27,794 bases of DNA from an uncultured Lachnospiraceae bacterium (GCA_910586585.1 CAJUKA010000055.1:1-27794); one strand, 5' to 3'. Positions 15,643-24,538 are shown, counted from the stretch's first letter. Notes: a model not told the origin generated them from the letters alone. Numbers and translations: made by a program.

Positions 15643-16176
15643 TTATTCCTCTTCGCCAAGCTCAATCACTCCAATATAGGGAAGATTTCTGTAGCGTTGA
15701 TCATAATCCAGTCCATAGCCTACCACAAACTCATCTGGTATCTCAAATCCTGTATAATCTACGTTCACATCAACCACCCGTCTCTCAGGCTTGTCAAGAA
15801 GCGCACAAAGTTTCAGGCTCTTAGGCCCTCTCTGTCCTAAAAGCTCCAGCAGATAACTCAGTGTCCGCCCAGAGTCTACAATATCCTCCACCACAATGAC
15901 ATCCTTGCCAGAAAGCGGTTCATCAAGATCCTTTACAATTTTAACAACTCCGCTTGATTTGGTATTCGCCCCATAGCTTGACACAGACATAAAATCAAGT
16001 GATACCGGCACAGTGATGCGTTTCGCAAGCTCACACATAAAAAAGCTGCCGCCCTTAAGCACGCACACAAGATGAACCTGTCTGCCCTCATAATCGCGGC
16101 TAATCTGCTCACCTATCTGATTAATTCTGGTATCCACCTCTCCCTCCGTTAACAGGACTCTAACTTTCTCAGCCAT
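15643..16176 (-). CDS. hpt: Hypoxanthine phosphoribosyltransferase
   Basis: A 177-residue purine salvage enzyme that converts hypoxanthine or guanine plus PRPP to IMP or GMP. The PRPP-binding loop EDIVDSGRT (97-105) is intact, and an LKGG loop (40-43) and SSYGA (66-70) fit the family. An AAGGAGG site precedes the ATG. It lies 12 bases after tilS and 33 bases before ftsH, the same order as in B. subtilis, where HprT is also reported to interact with FtsH regulation. Confidence 0.97.
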   Translation of the reverse strand: MAEKVRVLLTEGEVDTRINQIGEQISRDYEGRQVHLVCVLKGGSFFMCELAKRITVPVSLDFMSVSSYGANTKSSGVVKIVKDLDEPLSGKDVIVVEDIVDSGRTLSYLLELLGQRGPKSLKLCALLDKPERRVVDVNVDYTGFEIPDEFVVGYGLDYDQRYRNLPYIGVIELGEEE

Positions 16177-16188
16177 TTCGGTTCCTCC

Positions 16189-17625
16189 TTAGTTTTCACA
16201 ATCTTTTTCTCTTGTTATTGCTTCATCAATAAATGAAAGGCATAAAATATGTTCCGTACTTTCACTAACCTTGTAGTAACTGCTGATGCGTCCGCCTACA
16301 ATCCATATGATATGGTTTCCCTCCGCTACAAGAAAAATACGGCTGCGCTCCTCTTGAGGTATCTTATTGTCTACAAAATAAGCCTTTAGAGTCTTGCGCT
16401 GATTCAATGTGTTTACTGTGAGATAGTCTCCCGGCCTGCGGGTTCTCACAACAAGGTTATCTTTTATTTTATCATAATCAATCCATTTCGTATACTTTTT
16501 TTGAGGAATATTTTGTAAGTCAATGTCTTTTTTTTGAAGAATCCTTGCCTGTATCCATTTCTGTTCACCGATAGCAGTATTTTCTATCGTATCTGTTATC
16601 AAGATTCTCTGTTCTTCCAGGCCAATACTATCTGACTTTTGAATCTCTTTCTGCGTTATATAAATCCCTGCGTAGTCGCGTTTTGCATACAAATGATAGG
16701 GTAGTTCCACCATCTTCCCGCATTGCTTGTTCATCAGCTCCCCAACCTGCCTGATATGAATAGATTCTATATCCTTTCTGCTTCCTGCGGCTTTCGACAG
16801 TACTTCCATCAACACATACCCTTGTATTGTGCGGTGCAAACGCAAAAAACGCTCCTGATTAATATGGTACTTCTCTTTTTCTTCTGTTTTTGCCACTGTT
16901 ACACAGTCCATATAACCTTGTCTTGCCAAATCCTCTATCAAATCATATGCTTCACTTATCCGCTCACATGCATTATAAATATGATTTACTGACTCTGGGC
17001 AAATCTCTTTTTCGGCTGTTTCCATAATATGATGGCGTATTTTATTCCTTGTATAATTATCCTCCAAATTCGTACTGTCTATACAGTAATCAACATTCCT
17101 TTCCTTTAAAAATGCTTCAATTTCCTTTCTGTCCAAGCACAACAGCGGCCTGATGATACGATCTCTTATCGGTCTGATTCCTGACAGCCCCTTTAAAGAA
17201 CTTCCGCGAAAAAGATGAAACAAAAAAGTTTCACACGTATCATTTTTATTGTGTGCAACCGCAATTTTTCCCTTTTTGCTTCCAAGTTCTTTTTCAAAAG
17301 CGCAATACCGCACCATTCTTCCAGCTTCCTCCGTTGAACAATGCGATTCCTGCGCCAGCTTCTCCACATCTTCCTCCACTAATGTAAATGGAATATTATG
17401 TGCAAAGCAAAGTTGTTCCACATAGGCGGCATCCTTTGCAGCATCTTCTCGTATCAAATGATTGATATGGACTGCACGAAGGTCCATCGCTATTTTTTTT
17501 CTGAGTTCTAACAGCACAAGAAGAAGACAGACAGAATCTGCGCCTCCTGACACGCCAGCCACCACACAATCGCCTTCCTCAATCATATGCTCTTGTTCTA
17601 TATACTTCCAAACCTTTTCTATCAT
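16189..17625 (-). CDS. tilS: tRNA(Ile)-lysidine synthase
   Basis: A 478-residue enzyme that attaches lysine to the wobble cytidine of tRNA-Ile (CAU), changing its codon reading from AUG to AUA. The PP-loop SGGADS (26-31) is the ATP-binding motif, and the N-terminal domain contains HINHLIREDA and HNKNDTCETFLF as expected. The C-terminal TilS domain includes RRPGDYL and KAYFVDNKIPQEER (about 400-430). The ATG at 17625 has an AGAGGG site. It sits 42 bases after spoIIE and 12 bases before hpt, so the four genes are probably read together. Confidence 0.95.
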   Translation of the reverse strand: MIEKVWKYIEQEHMIEEGDCVVAGVSGGADSVCLLLVLLELRKKIAMDLRAVHINHLIREDAAKDAAYVEQLCFAHNIPFTLVEEDVEKLAQESHCSTEEAGRMVRYCAFEKELGSKKGKIAVAHNKNDTCETFLFHLFRGSSLKGLSGIRPIRDRIIRPLLCLDRKEIEAFLKERNVDYCIDSTNLEDNYTRNKIRHHIMETAEKEICPESVNHIYNACERISEAYDLIEDLARQGYMDCVTVAKTEEKEKYHINQERFLRLHRTIQGYVLMEVLSKAAGSRKDIESIHIRQVGELMNKQCGKMVELPYHLYAKRDYAGIYITQKEIQKSDSIGLEEQRILITDTIENTAIGEQKWIQARILQKKDIDLQNIPQKKYTKWIDYDKIKDNLVVRTRRPGDYLTVNTLNQRKTLKAYFVDNKIPQEERSRIFLVAEGNHIIWIVGGRISSYYKVSESTEHILCLSFIDEAITREKDCEN

Positions 17626-17667
17626 TTGTGTCCCTCTTAGCTACTGTTTGAAAAATACGCTAGCTTG

Positions 17668-18921
17668 TCAAAAACCGCCTCGTTTCTGAATGCTGCAAAC
17701 AAGTATTGTCATATCATCTCTGATTCGCCCTCCTTGACAGTTGATTGCATACTGAAGAAGTACATCCGACAATTCCTTGGGATTTCTTGTATTGATTCGC
17801 AATAAAATCTCTTTGAGTTTGCTTGTATCTCCATTCCCAATAACATCCGTTATTCCATCAGACATCATAATAATCATGTCACCATCTACAAGCTTTACTC
17901 CTTGTGTCACAGGACTCAATTCTTCCATACTTCCAAGCGGCAATGTATCCGATGAGATTTCCTCCACTTTTCTACCACGCCGAATAAAGCTTGCTGCTGC
18001 CCCTGCTTTGATAAATTCTGCATCACCAGTGATCAAATTAATCGCACAAATATCCAACGTTGTGAGGTTCCTACACCCATTCTGAGATGCAATCGCACCA
18101 TTTACCATAGTAAATGCTTTTTCCTTGCGAAACCCTGCTTCAAGGAATTTTTCCATAAACTCTATCACAGCCTGGCTGTCTTTGCATGCCTGTTCGCCGC
18201 TGCCCATGCCATCCGCTATCATCATAATCACTTGACTTTGATTATATTCCTCCATAGAGAAATTGTCACCAGAGATTTTTTCATCCTCCCGAACTGCCCG
18301 TGATATAGCACTCAATACTGCATATCTTGGCTCATCTTCAAAAATAAAAATATCATAACTGCGGCCAATCCGCATAGCACTTTCTTCTGATAACACCAGT
18401 TTTCTATCAAAAAATTCAGACAAAAATTCTCCCAACGCACTTGCTGACATTCCCTGTCTGCCTGCTGCTCTCGCCTCTATGCTAATCTTATTGCTGCGAC
18501 GTCCATCTGCTGTACTTTCATACTCTCCAGCCCCACCGCCTTCTATAAACACCAGCTCCCGCACGACAATTCCACGTTTTTTTAGATACTGGATCAGTGC
18601 CTTTCTTCTCCGTTCCAACGGCATACTTACGTGCAAAACCGTATCGGCCACGTCTGCAAATGCACCTGAAATCTCATCTAGGTGATTGGCAAATACCGCC
18701 TTTGTCTCACGTAACTGGCTTAAGTACAGCATATCTTTTCTGTCATTGCAGCTATCCATTCCTTCTGGTATTTCCCGATAAAGTTTTGCTAATTGCTCAT
18801 ATGTCTCCGAAAGACAATACAATTTCCTTTTGCTGTAACCATTAAAAAGGTATCCTTCCACAATGCCTGATTTATTTTCAGCTCCTCTCGCAGCCTTTGA
18901 TATTCTTGTTTTCAACATCAT
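17668..18921 (-). CDS. spoIIE: SpoIIE-type PP2C phosphatase lacking the membrane domain
   Basis: A 417-residue protein whose second half is a PP2C/SpoIIE phosphatase: GDN (218-220), DGMGSGE (237-243), TTLD (287-290), SDGITD (354-359) and RDDMT (401-405), all metal-site regions. SpoIIE dephosphorylates SpoIIAA in the forespore and so activates sigma-F. Residues 1-210 resemble the regulatory region II of SpoIIE. The roughly 300-residue, ten-segment membrane domain of B. subtilis SpoIIE (about 830 residues) is absent, and there is no room for it upstream. The start at 18921 has a GAGGGGG site; the frame is open to 19071 but runs through the promoter. Position next to tilS-hpt-ftsH and the Spo0A-like promoter support orthology. 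Confidence 0.88.
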   Translation of the reverse strand: MMLKTRISKAARGAENKSGIVEGYLFNGYSKRKLYCLSETYEQLAKLYREIPEGMDSCNDRKDMLYLSQLRETKAVFANHLDEISGAFADVADTVLHVSMPLERRRKALIQYLKKRGIVVRELVFIEGGGAGEYESTADGRRSNKISIEARAAGRQGMSASALGEFLSEFFDRKLVLSEESAMRIGRSYDIFIFEDEPRYAVLSAISRAVREDEKISGDNFSMEEYNQSQVIMMIADGMGSGEQACKDSQAVIEFMEKFLEAGFRKEKAFTMVNGAIASQNGCRNLTTLDICAINLITGDAEFIKAGAAASFIRRGRKVEEISSDTLPLGSMEELSPVTQGVKLVDGDMIIMMSDGITDVIGNGDTSKLKEILLRINTRNPKELSDVLLQYAINCQGGRIRDDMTILVCSIQKRGGF

Positions 18922-18991
18922 ACACTTCCCCCTCAAACAAATCTGATTTCTCAATACTATCCATACATACATTCTGTAAGCATGGGGTACT

Positions 18992-19023
18992 ACTTTCATA
19001 GCGAACAATCCTGCTATGAAAGT
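18992..19023. promoter_or_regulatory. Perfect 11-bp hairpin in the spoIIE leader
   Basis: ACTTTCATAGC (18992-19002) and GCTATGAAAGT (19013-19023) with a 10-base loop. It lies just after the predicted transcription start of spoIIE and about 70 bases before its ATG. No T tract follows, so it is a leader structure or an operator rather than a terminator. An adjacent GAACGTTC palindrome lies at 19024-19031. Confidence 0.6.
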
Positions 19024-19038
19024 GAACGTTCCTTTCCT

Positions 19039-19071
19039 AGTATAAAGAGGTTGTGTATCATTTTTTGTCAA
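19039..19071 (-). promoter_or_regulatory. Spo0A-type promoter of spoIIE (21-bp spacer)
   Basis: Minus strand: TTGACA (19071-19066), a 21-base spacer and TATACT (19044-19039). The B. subtilis spoIIE and spoIIG promoters use sigma-A elements spaced 21-22 bp apart that need Spo0A. The -35 lies in TTTGACA, one mismatch from the reverse 0A box TTCGACA, and a second box-like TTTGTCAAT lies upstream (19106-19098). Confidence 0.7.
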
Positions 19072-19103
19072 ACTTATGCATCAATTTTGCTTTTTTCATT
19101 GAC

Positions 19104-19133
19104 AAAAAAATCGCCGCATCGCAGCGACGATTT
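19104..19133 (-). terminator. Terminator of acpP
   Basis: Minus strand: AAATCGTCGC, loop TGCGAT, GCGGCGATTT, then further Ts. A 10-bp stem with one G-T pair, 32 bases after the acpP stop. Confidence 0.85.
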
Positions 19134-19165
19134 CATATGGCACAAACGTATTTTTGAAAAATGCT

Positions 19166-19399
19166 CTAAATATCAGCTCCTTGTTCCTTCAAAAATTCTA
19201 TGATATCGCCTACTGTTTTAACCTTTTTTTCAAGTTCTTCATACTGAACCTCGATACCATATTCATCCTCAAATGCCATAACAAGTTCTACCAGATCAAT
19301 CGAATCCGCACCAAGGTCGTCTCTTAAAGAGGAATCCTCTGTAACCTCCATGCCTGTTAAATTTAACTGTTCTACGATGATTTCAAATACTCTTTCCAT
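19166..19399 (-). CDS. acpP: Acyl carrier protein
   Basis: A 77-residue acidic protein that carries growing fatty acyl chains on a phosphopantetheine arm. The attachment serine is S33 in GADSIDLVEL, and the flanking DSSLRDDLGADS and FEDEYGIEV are typical. The ATG at 19399 has an AAAGGAGAG site; the frame extends upstream to 19459 without one. It has its own promoter and terminator and stands apart from other fatty acid genes, between rsmI and spoIIE. Confidence 0.95.
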   Translation of the reverse strand: MERVFEIIVEQLNLTGMEVTEDSSLRDDLGADSIDLVELVMAFEDEYGIEVQYEELEKKVKTVGDIIEFLKEQGADI

Positions 19400-19479
19400 T
19401 GAAAACTCTCCTTTTATAACACAATACTTCTTACCTCTGCTACATCCGCAGTTTTTCATTACTGAAACCGTTACGAATT

Positions 19480-19508
19480 ATTATACAATATGCGCCTATC
19501 CTTCACAA
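19480..19508 (-). promoter_or_regulatory. Sigma-A type promoter of acpP
   Basis: Minus strand: TTGTGA (19508-19503), a 17-base spacer, then a perfect TATAAT (19485-19480), about 80 bases upstream of the acpP start. Confidence 0.72.
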
Positions 19509-19559
19509 TATCATTTTTTAGTTTCTATTTCAATGAGTTTATACAATAAATATTTATTA

Positions 19560-20405
19560 CTATTGGTTGTCAAGCAGCGCCTGATACACTTCCCGCTTTG
19601 AAATTCCTCTATCCTTTGCCACTTTCTTCATGGCTTCCTTATGATCTATCCCCTGTGATTCATACCTCTGCATATGTTCCTCTATCGGAATACTCTGCCA
19701 GCCTCTTTCCTGTTCCTTTTTGAATTCCGCAAGGCTTTTTCCCTCCACCACAAGCACATATTCTCCTCTCGGCTCCTCATGCTCATAGAAGCTTCGTGCA
19801 TCATATAGTGTCATTGGTCTGATTTCCTCAAACTTTTTTGTCAGTTCCCTGCAAAGCGTCACCTTGCGATTTCCAAGCGTTTCGCACAGCTCCCCTATCG
19901 TTTTTGCCAAGTGATGCGGTGCCTCGTACAAAAGAATCGTTCTGGATTCTTTTTTGAGATCCTCCAAAATGGATTTACGCTCTTTTTTATCCGCTGGCAA
20001 AAAACCTTCAAAGCAAAATCTTCTGGTACTAAGTCCTGATAACGTCAATGCCGTAATACATGCTGCCGCACCTGGAAGCGATGTCACGGCAATTCCAGAT
20101 TCCTGACACATTCGCACCAATACCTCACCAGGATCGGATATCGCAGGTGTTCCCGCGTCTGTTATCAGTGCCACATTTTTGCCCTGATGCATCTGTTCAA
20201 TTAAATAGAATGCCTTTTCAACCTTATTATATTCATGATAACTTGTCATCGGGGTATGAATTTCAAAATGATTCAGCAGCTTAATGCTGTTTCTGGTATC
20301 TTCTGCCGCTATCAAGTCAACCATCTGCATTGTCTCCACCACGCGCGGCGTCATATCTTTCAAATTTCCTATTGGTGTCGCACACAAATATAACGTTCCT
20401 GTCAT
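19560..20405 (-). CDS. rsmI: 16S rRNA (cytidine-1402-2'-O)-methyltransferase
   Basis: A 281-residue SAM-dependent methyltransferase of the tetrapyrrole methylase fold that adds the 2'-O-methyl group at C1402 in the ribosomal decoding centre. The start of the domain, LYLCATPIGNLKDMTPR (5-21), AAEDTR (33-38) and the SAM loop ITDAGTPAISDPGE (81-94) are characteristic. A C-terminal HTH-like tail (KEAMKKVAKDRGISKREVYQ) is as in RsmI. The start at 20405 has an AAGAGG site. It follows trmN6 by 80 bases and closes the yaaR-holB-ricT-trmN6-rsmI group. Confidence 0.95.
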   Translation of the reverse strand: MTGTLYLCATPIGNLKDMTPRVVETMQMVDLIAAEDTRNSIKLLNHFEIHTPMTSYHEYNKVEKAFYLIEQMHQGKNVALITDAGTPAISDPGEVLVRMCQESGIAVTSLPGAAACITALTLSGLSTRRFCFEGFLPADKKERKSILEDLKKESRTILLYEAPHHLAKTIGELCETLGNRKVTLCRELTKKFEEIRPMTLYDARSFYEHEEPRGEYVLVVEGKSLAEFKKEQERGWQSIPIEEHMQRYESQGIDHKEAMKKVAKDRGISKREVYQALLDNQ

Positions 20406-20485
20406 CTGATACCTCTTCGCTTCTCTTCTACCAAGCACTATCTTACATAAAAATGCCCACTTGTTACATGCGCTTAGTTCTGTAT

Positions 20486-21223
20486 TCAATATCCATATAC
20501 ATCATTCATTTCATCGGTGTAAACATTGGGCTTTTGAAAAACAATCAGCGGCTTTTCGACCTTTATGCGTGACTTTCCGCCTCTGCATCCCTCAATCAGC
20601 ACCATATTCGGTTCGTGATCGACATATGGATATACCAATTGCATCCGCTTTGGTTCCAGACGATATTTTGTCATTACTGTAATAATTTCTACAAGCCGAA
20701 ATGGTCTATGAACCATGCAAAAGCTGCCTCCAGTCTTCAAAAGCTTCGCTGCACTTCGAACGACATCTTCTAGTGTACACAAAATCTCATGGCGTGCAAT
20801 TGCTTTTGGCGCATCTGGATTTGTCAGTCCATGCTGCCCAATCATATATGGCGGATTACATGTTATCATATCAAAAGAAGCAGCATCAAAGATCTTATCT
20901 GCTTCTTTAATATCACCTGTTATTATCGCAATCTTGTGTTCAAGATTGTTAAGCGCTACGCTGCGCCTTGCCATATCTGCGCTTTCCTCTTGTATCTCAA
21001 GCGCACTGATATGATCCGCCTGCGTCTTAGCCTCCAAAAGAATCGGAATGATGCCTGTTCCAGTCCCCAAATCCAGCACATGCGATCCGGGTTTTACTTT
21101 TACAAATCCACTGAGTAATACTGCATCCATCCCAAAACAGAATTTTTTGGGATTTTGAATAATCTTATAACCATTCCTTTGCAAATCATCAATCCGCTCA
21201 TTTTCCTTTAGTTCAACCGCCAT
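20486..21223 (-). CDS. trmN6: tRNA1(Val) (adenine-N6)-methyltransferase-like protein (YabB/TrmN6)
   Basis: A 245-residue class I methyltransferase. The SAM motif DLGTGTG is at residues 51-57 and the N6-adenine catalytic motif NPPY at 123-126, with the family opening QNPKKFCFGMDAVLLSGF (23-40). E. coli TrmN6 (YfiC) modifies A37 of tRNA-Val; the Firmicute YabB proteins share the fold and are assumed to act on tRNA. The start at 21223 lies one base past the ricT stop, with GAGGA inside the end of ricT, so the two are translationally coupled. Confidence 0.9.
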   Translation of the reverse strand: MAVELKENERIDDLQRNGYKIIQNPKKFCFGMDAVLLSGFVKVKPGSHVLDLGTGTGIIPILLEAKTQADHISALEIQEESADMARRSVALNNLEHKIAIITGDIKEADKIFDAASFDMITCNPPYMIGQHGLTNPDAPKAIARHEILCTLEDVVRSAAKLLKTGGSFCMVHRPFRLVEIITVMTKYRLEPKRMQLVYPYVDHEPNMVLIEGCRGGKSRIKVEKPLIVFQKPNVYTDEMNDVYGY

Positions 21224-21224
21224 G

Positions 21225-22154
21225 CTAATTGTCCTCAAGCTTTGATTTTGAGTCTTGTTTCTCCTGTTTTTCAAGCTTTTCCAATTCTTTTAGTTCCCGA
21301 AGCTCCTCATCACTCATTGTATCATTTTTATCTCTCTTGTGACGTCGTTTGAATTTAAGCTGCTCCACTTTGTATTCATGGATTTCTTTTTCATCGTCAA
21401 CTTCCACAATCACCTTTACCAACTGCCGAAGCACATTGACACTATGTACCTCACCCTTCAGTCCATCATCGGCTGTAACGAAATCTCCTACATTGGGAAG
21501 CTTTTTATTTAAATACTCATACGTCTCTTCCTCATGCTTTAAACAACACATCAAGCGTCCGCATACGCCCGATATCTTTGTCGGATTCAATGATAAACTT
21601 TGTTCTTTTGCCATCTTTATAGAAACTGGTACAAACTCTGATAAATGCGAATGACAGCAAAGCGGTCTGCCGCAAATACCGATTCCGCCCAATATTTTTG
21701 TCTCATCACGCACACCAATCTGCCGCAGTTCAATTCTTGTCTTGAAAACAGACGCCAAATCCTTTACCAGCTCACGAAAATCAATCCGCCCATCAGCCGT
21801 AAAATAAAAAAGTACCTTATTATTATCAAATGTATATTCCGCATCAATCAATTTCATCTCAAGATTATGTTTTTTAATCTTTTCCAAACAAATTTTAAAT
21901 GCTTCTTTTTCCTTTTCTTTGTTTGCAGCCTCTTGCTCCATATCGCGGCTTGACGCCACACGAAGTACAGGCTTTAATGGCTGTATCACCTTCTCTTCTT
22001 CAATTTCTTTGGGGTCTCCTACAACGGTTCCATATTCAATACCGCGCGCAGTTTCCACAATTACATGCTCCCCACGCTTAATATCAAAATCCACTGGGTC
22101 AAAAAAATAAATCTTTCCTGCTGTCCGAAATCGTACCCCTATCACTTTTACCAT
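21225..22154 (-). CDS. ricT: PSP1-domain protein RicT (YaaT)
   Basis: A 309-residue cytoplasmic protein. In B. subtilis RicT with RicA and RicF forms an iron-sulfur complex that assists RNase Y and affects sporulation and competence. The PSP1 domain is recognised by ICGRPLCC (160-167) and VCGRLMCC (197-204); the cysteines C161, C166, C167, C198, C203 and C204 are probable cluster ligands. The C-terminus is a charged, lysine- and glutamate-rich tail. The ATG at 22154 has a GTGAGG site; a TTG at 22178 would overlap the end of holB and lacks one. ricA and ricF are not in the window. Confidence 0.93.
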   Translation of the reverse strand: MVKVIGVRFRTAGKIYFFDPVDFDIKRGEHVIVETARGIEYGTVVGDPKEIEEEKVIQPLKPVLRVASSRDMEQEAANKEKEKEAFKICLEKIKKHNLEMKLIDAEYTFDNNKVLFYFTADGRIDFRELVKDLASVFKTRIELRQIGVRDETKILGGIGICGRPLCCHSHLSEFVPVSIKMAKEQSLSLNPTKISGVCGRLMCCLKHEEETYEYLNKKLPNVGDFVTADDGLKGEVHSVNVLRQLVKVIVEVDDEKEIHEYKVEQLKFKRRHKRDKNDTMSDEELRELKELEKLEKQEKQDSKSKLEDN

Positions 22155-22174
22155 ATCTATATACCTCACTTTTA

Positions 22175-23266
22175 TCAAAATACTGCCTTAATGTCAAGAA
22201 ACATCAGTTCCATTGTAAGGTCAAAATTCACATTTGCTGCAATCCTGCTTCTTGCCCTGCTTATGGAATGTATCACCTTTTCGATACCTTCATAGCTGCA
22301 TCTTCTTGCTGCATCTTCCAAATCATGCCTCTCCTCTTTAAAGATAATGCGGTTGGTATCACCATAAAGCCCACATGCCTTATATAATAACACATCTCGA
22401 AACCAGATGAAACACAAATCCAAATAGTCATCCTTGTCAAATTTTTCCTCGGTAATTTTTTTTATTTCGGCAGACATCTGGTGAATCTCCATATCTGCTA
22501 TATTCTTCATGGCACTAATTACCAAAGATTTCAGCCTGTCAAACGCCTCATTCGAAGCAAGCTCTATCGCACGCCCTACATTTCCCCTGGCAAAAGAGGC
22601 ACAGACAGCCGCACGATAATCTGGTACTTGAATGCTTTGCATCAGATAATTTTTTATTGCATCTTCTGCAACAGGCTTTATGTTTAAGACCATACATCTG
22701 CTAAGAATTGTCTGCAGCATCGCCTCTGTCCGCGTTGTTAAAAGCAAAATTATCGCATATTCCGGCGGTTCTTCAAGTGTCTTTAAAAGCGCATTCTGCG
22801 CCTGCATATTCATTTTTTCCGCCTCATCAATAATATAAATTTTATATGGTCCACTATAGGGTTTCAGCACAATATCCTCATTTACCCGTCGAATATTATC
22901 AACCGAAATCACATTGGGTTTTTCGTGTTCCACATAAATAATATCGGGATGATTGCCGTTTTGTGCTTGTCTGCAAGATCTGCATTGATTGCATGGTTTT
23001 ATTTGTTCGCCAGTATCTGCTTTATCTGTTTGTTCGTTATCCTCAAACATTCCCAGTGAAAAAAGTGATGTCTGCTGTTGGGTATCCTCTCTATCACATT
23101 CGCATTGCAGCGCTCGCGCAAAAATATCTGCAATCATGCGCTTTCCTGATAATCTTTCTCCCTCTATCAGATAGGCGTGTGATATTTTATTATATTTAAT
23201 GGCGCTTTGCAGATTCTCTATGAGCATGTCCTGCCCCACAATATCATTCCATGTCGTGCTATCCAT
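22175..23266 (-). CDS. holB: DNA polymerase III subunit delta'
   Basis: A 363-residue clamp-loader subunit. The order is N-terminal IVGQDML and HAYLIEG, a degenerate Walker A GERLSGKR (36-43) as usual for delta', zinc-site cysteines (C55 or C57, then C92, C95, C98), the IIDEAEKM and NALLKTLEEPP segments, and the SRC arginine-finger motif. Between the first and second zinc cysteines is an insert of about 35 polar residues (QQTSLFSLGMFEDNEQTDK), longer than in most relatives. The ribosome site is weak. It lies 28 bases after yaaR and is followed directly by ricT. Confidence 0.93.
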   Translation of the reverse strand: MDSTTWNDIVGQDMLIENLQSAIKYNKISHAYLIEGERLSGKRMIADIFARALQCECDREDTQQQTSLFSLGMFEDNEQTDKADTGEQIKPCNQCRSCRQAQNGNHPDIIYVEHEKPNVISVDNIRRVNEDIVLKPYSGPYKIYIIDEAEKMNMQAQNALLKTLEEPPEYAIILLLTTRTEAMLQTILSRCMVLNIKPVAEDAIKNYLMQSIQVPDYRAAVCASFARGNVGRAIELASNEAFDRLKSLVISAMKNIADMEIHQMSAEIKKITEEKFDKDDYLDLCFIWFRDVLLYKACGLYGDTNRIIFKEERHDLEDAARRCSYEGIEKVIHSISRARSRIAANVNFDLTMELMFLDIKAVF

Positions 23267-23294
23267 TATATTATCTGCCTATGTCCTTTCTGAT

Positions 23295-23735
23295 CTACGC
23301 AAAAATATCAAGCAAAAGTCCGCGAATCTCATCCACCTTGGCAAGAATAGAAATCTTATCGCATTCCTCACTGACAAGCTCCTGTGCTAATTCATCAAGC
23401 TTTTCATCTACAAGCCGAATAATTCCATAAACTCTGTGTCGACCGCGTCTGTCCAAAAAATTTTCACGGGAAAATTTATGTGAACGATTGACAATCTCAT
23501 TCATGAATTCCTTGATGAGTGTGCGATATCGCTTCATGTCACGCACATCCATGCGCTTGACAATCTTATCTCCCTGCATCACGATTTCTTCCATTAATAG
23601 ATTGAGTCGCTCTGCAAGTCCTGCTTCTTCAATGTTGCTTGCCAGCATAAACCGAAAAGAATCATCTGTCTGCTGCACAGACTGCGTCTGCTGCACTGGT
23701 ACTGGCTGCTGTATCTCATTTACCTTAAAATCCAT
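23295..23735 (-). CDS. yaaR: YaaR/DUF327 family protein
   Basis: A 146-residue helical protein of the YaaR (DUF327) family, function unknown. The region KIVKRMDVRDMKRYRTLIKE and the following SHKFSRENFLDRRGRHRVY (about 85-100) are the conserved core as I remember it, and the position before holB matches B. subtilis. The N-terminus is a glutamine-rich, poorly conserved stretch. A GAGGGGG ribosome site precedes the ATG at 23735. Confidence 0.85.
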   Translation of the reverse strand: MDFKVNEIQQPVPVQQTQSVQQTDDSFRFMLASNIEEAGLAERLNLLMEEIVMQGDKIVKRMDVRDMKRYRTLIKEFMNEIVNRSHKFSRENFLDRRGRHRVYGIIRLVDEKLDELAQELVSEECDKISILAKVDEIRGLLLDIFA

Positions 23736-23758
23736 TGATATCCCCCTCTAAAACAGCA

Positions 23759-24538
23759 TTATCTATCCGCCATATTTTGCAGATACCAGCTATATCCCTT
23801 AAAGATTAGAATTTTCTTTTCATTGCCAAAAATCGGGGTAAGCGTTGTTTCAAACCATTCTCTTACTTGTTTTTCTCCTCTTCCTTCTCCCTCAATTTTT
23901 GCATTCACATTAGACTGAATCATCATAAATTTGATAAATGCATTCCTATCAAATTCATATTCCATTTCATACTGTACTTGCTTTAGTATAGAAAATCCAT
24001 ATTTTCTTACATCTTTATCTGTCCAAATTTCCTCATTTCGAAATGGTTTGGGAAATGCTTTTAAATAGGCATCATGCCACCAAGATGTATACGCTTCATT
24101 CGCTTTCATTTGATCTGAGATACAAAAATCATAAATCACAACATAACCGCCCGGATTTACTATATTTTTTAAGTTTTGTAAAAATGGTTCTTGTTCTACC
24201 CACTGAATGACACCAGCGGCTGTTGCAATATCATATCCTTCTTTGATTGCTGGTATCTTTTCTGCACTACTAACAATAAACTCATATCCCTGTGCATACT
24301 CACATACCTCTTTGGCGACCTCAATCATTTCCGAAGAAATATCAGCGCCTGTGACATGATTGCAAATCTGACGGAGTGCCTTTGCGGATAAACCAGCGCC
24401 GCACCCAATATCTAATCCATGGGAAAATATCTGCTTGGCAATATCATTTTGAAACTGCTCTATCACCTGTTTGTGCAAAAACGGTCGCTCCTTATATCCC
24501 TGTGCTATTCTTTTAAAATCAAAATCCGTTTGTTTCAT
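23759..24538 (-). CDS. Class I SAM-dependent methyltransferase
   Basis: A 259-residue soluble methyltransferase. Motif I is LDIGCGAG (42-49), followed by ADISSEMIEVA and GVIQWVEQEPFL, the pattern of the Methyltransf_11/trans-aconitate-like group that acts on small molecules. The substrate is not recognisable. The start at 24538 has a TGGAGAT site and lies inside the last codons of the guanylate kinase-like gene (20-bp overlap). It interrupts what is usually a kinase-yaaR-holB run, so it may be a later insertion in the operon. It ends 23 bases before yaaR. Confidence 0.8.
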   Translation of the reverse strand: MKQTDFDFKRIAQGYKERPFLHKQVIEQFQNDIAKQIFSHGLDIGCGAGLSAKALRQICNHVTGADISSEMIEVAKEVCEYAQGYEFIVSSAEKIPAIKEGYDIATAAGVIQWVEQEPFLQNLKNIVNPGGYVVIYDFCISDQMKANEAYTSWWHDAYLKAFPKPFRNEEIWTDKDVRKYGFSILKQVQYEMEYEFDRNAFIKFMMIQSNVNAKIEGEGRGEKQVREWFETTLTPIFGNEKKILIFKGYSWYLQNMADR

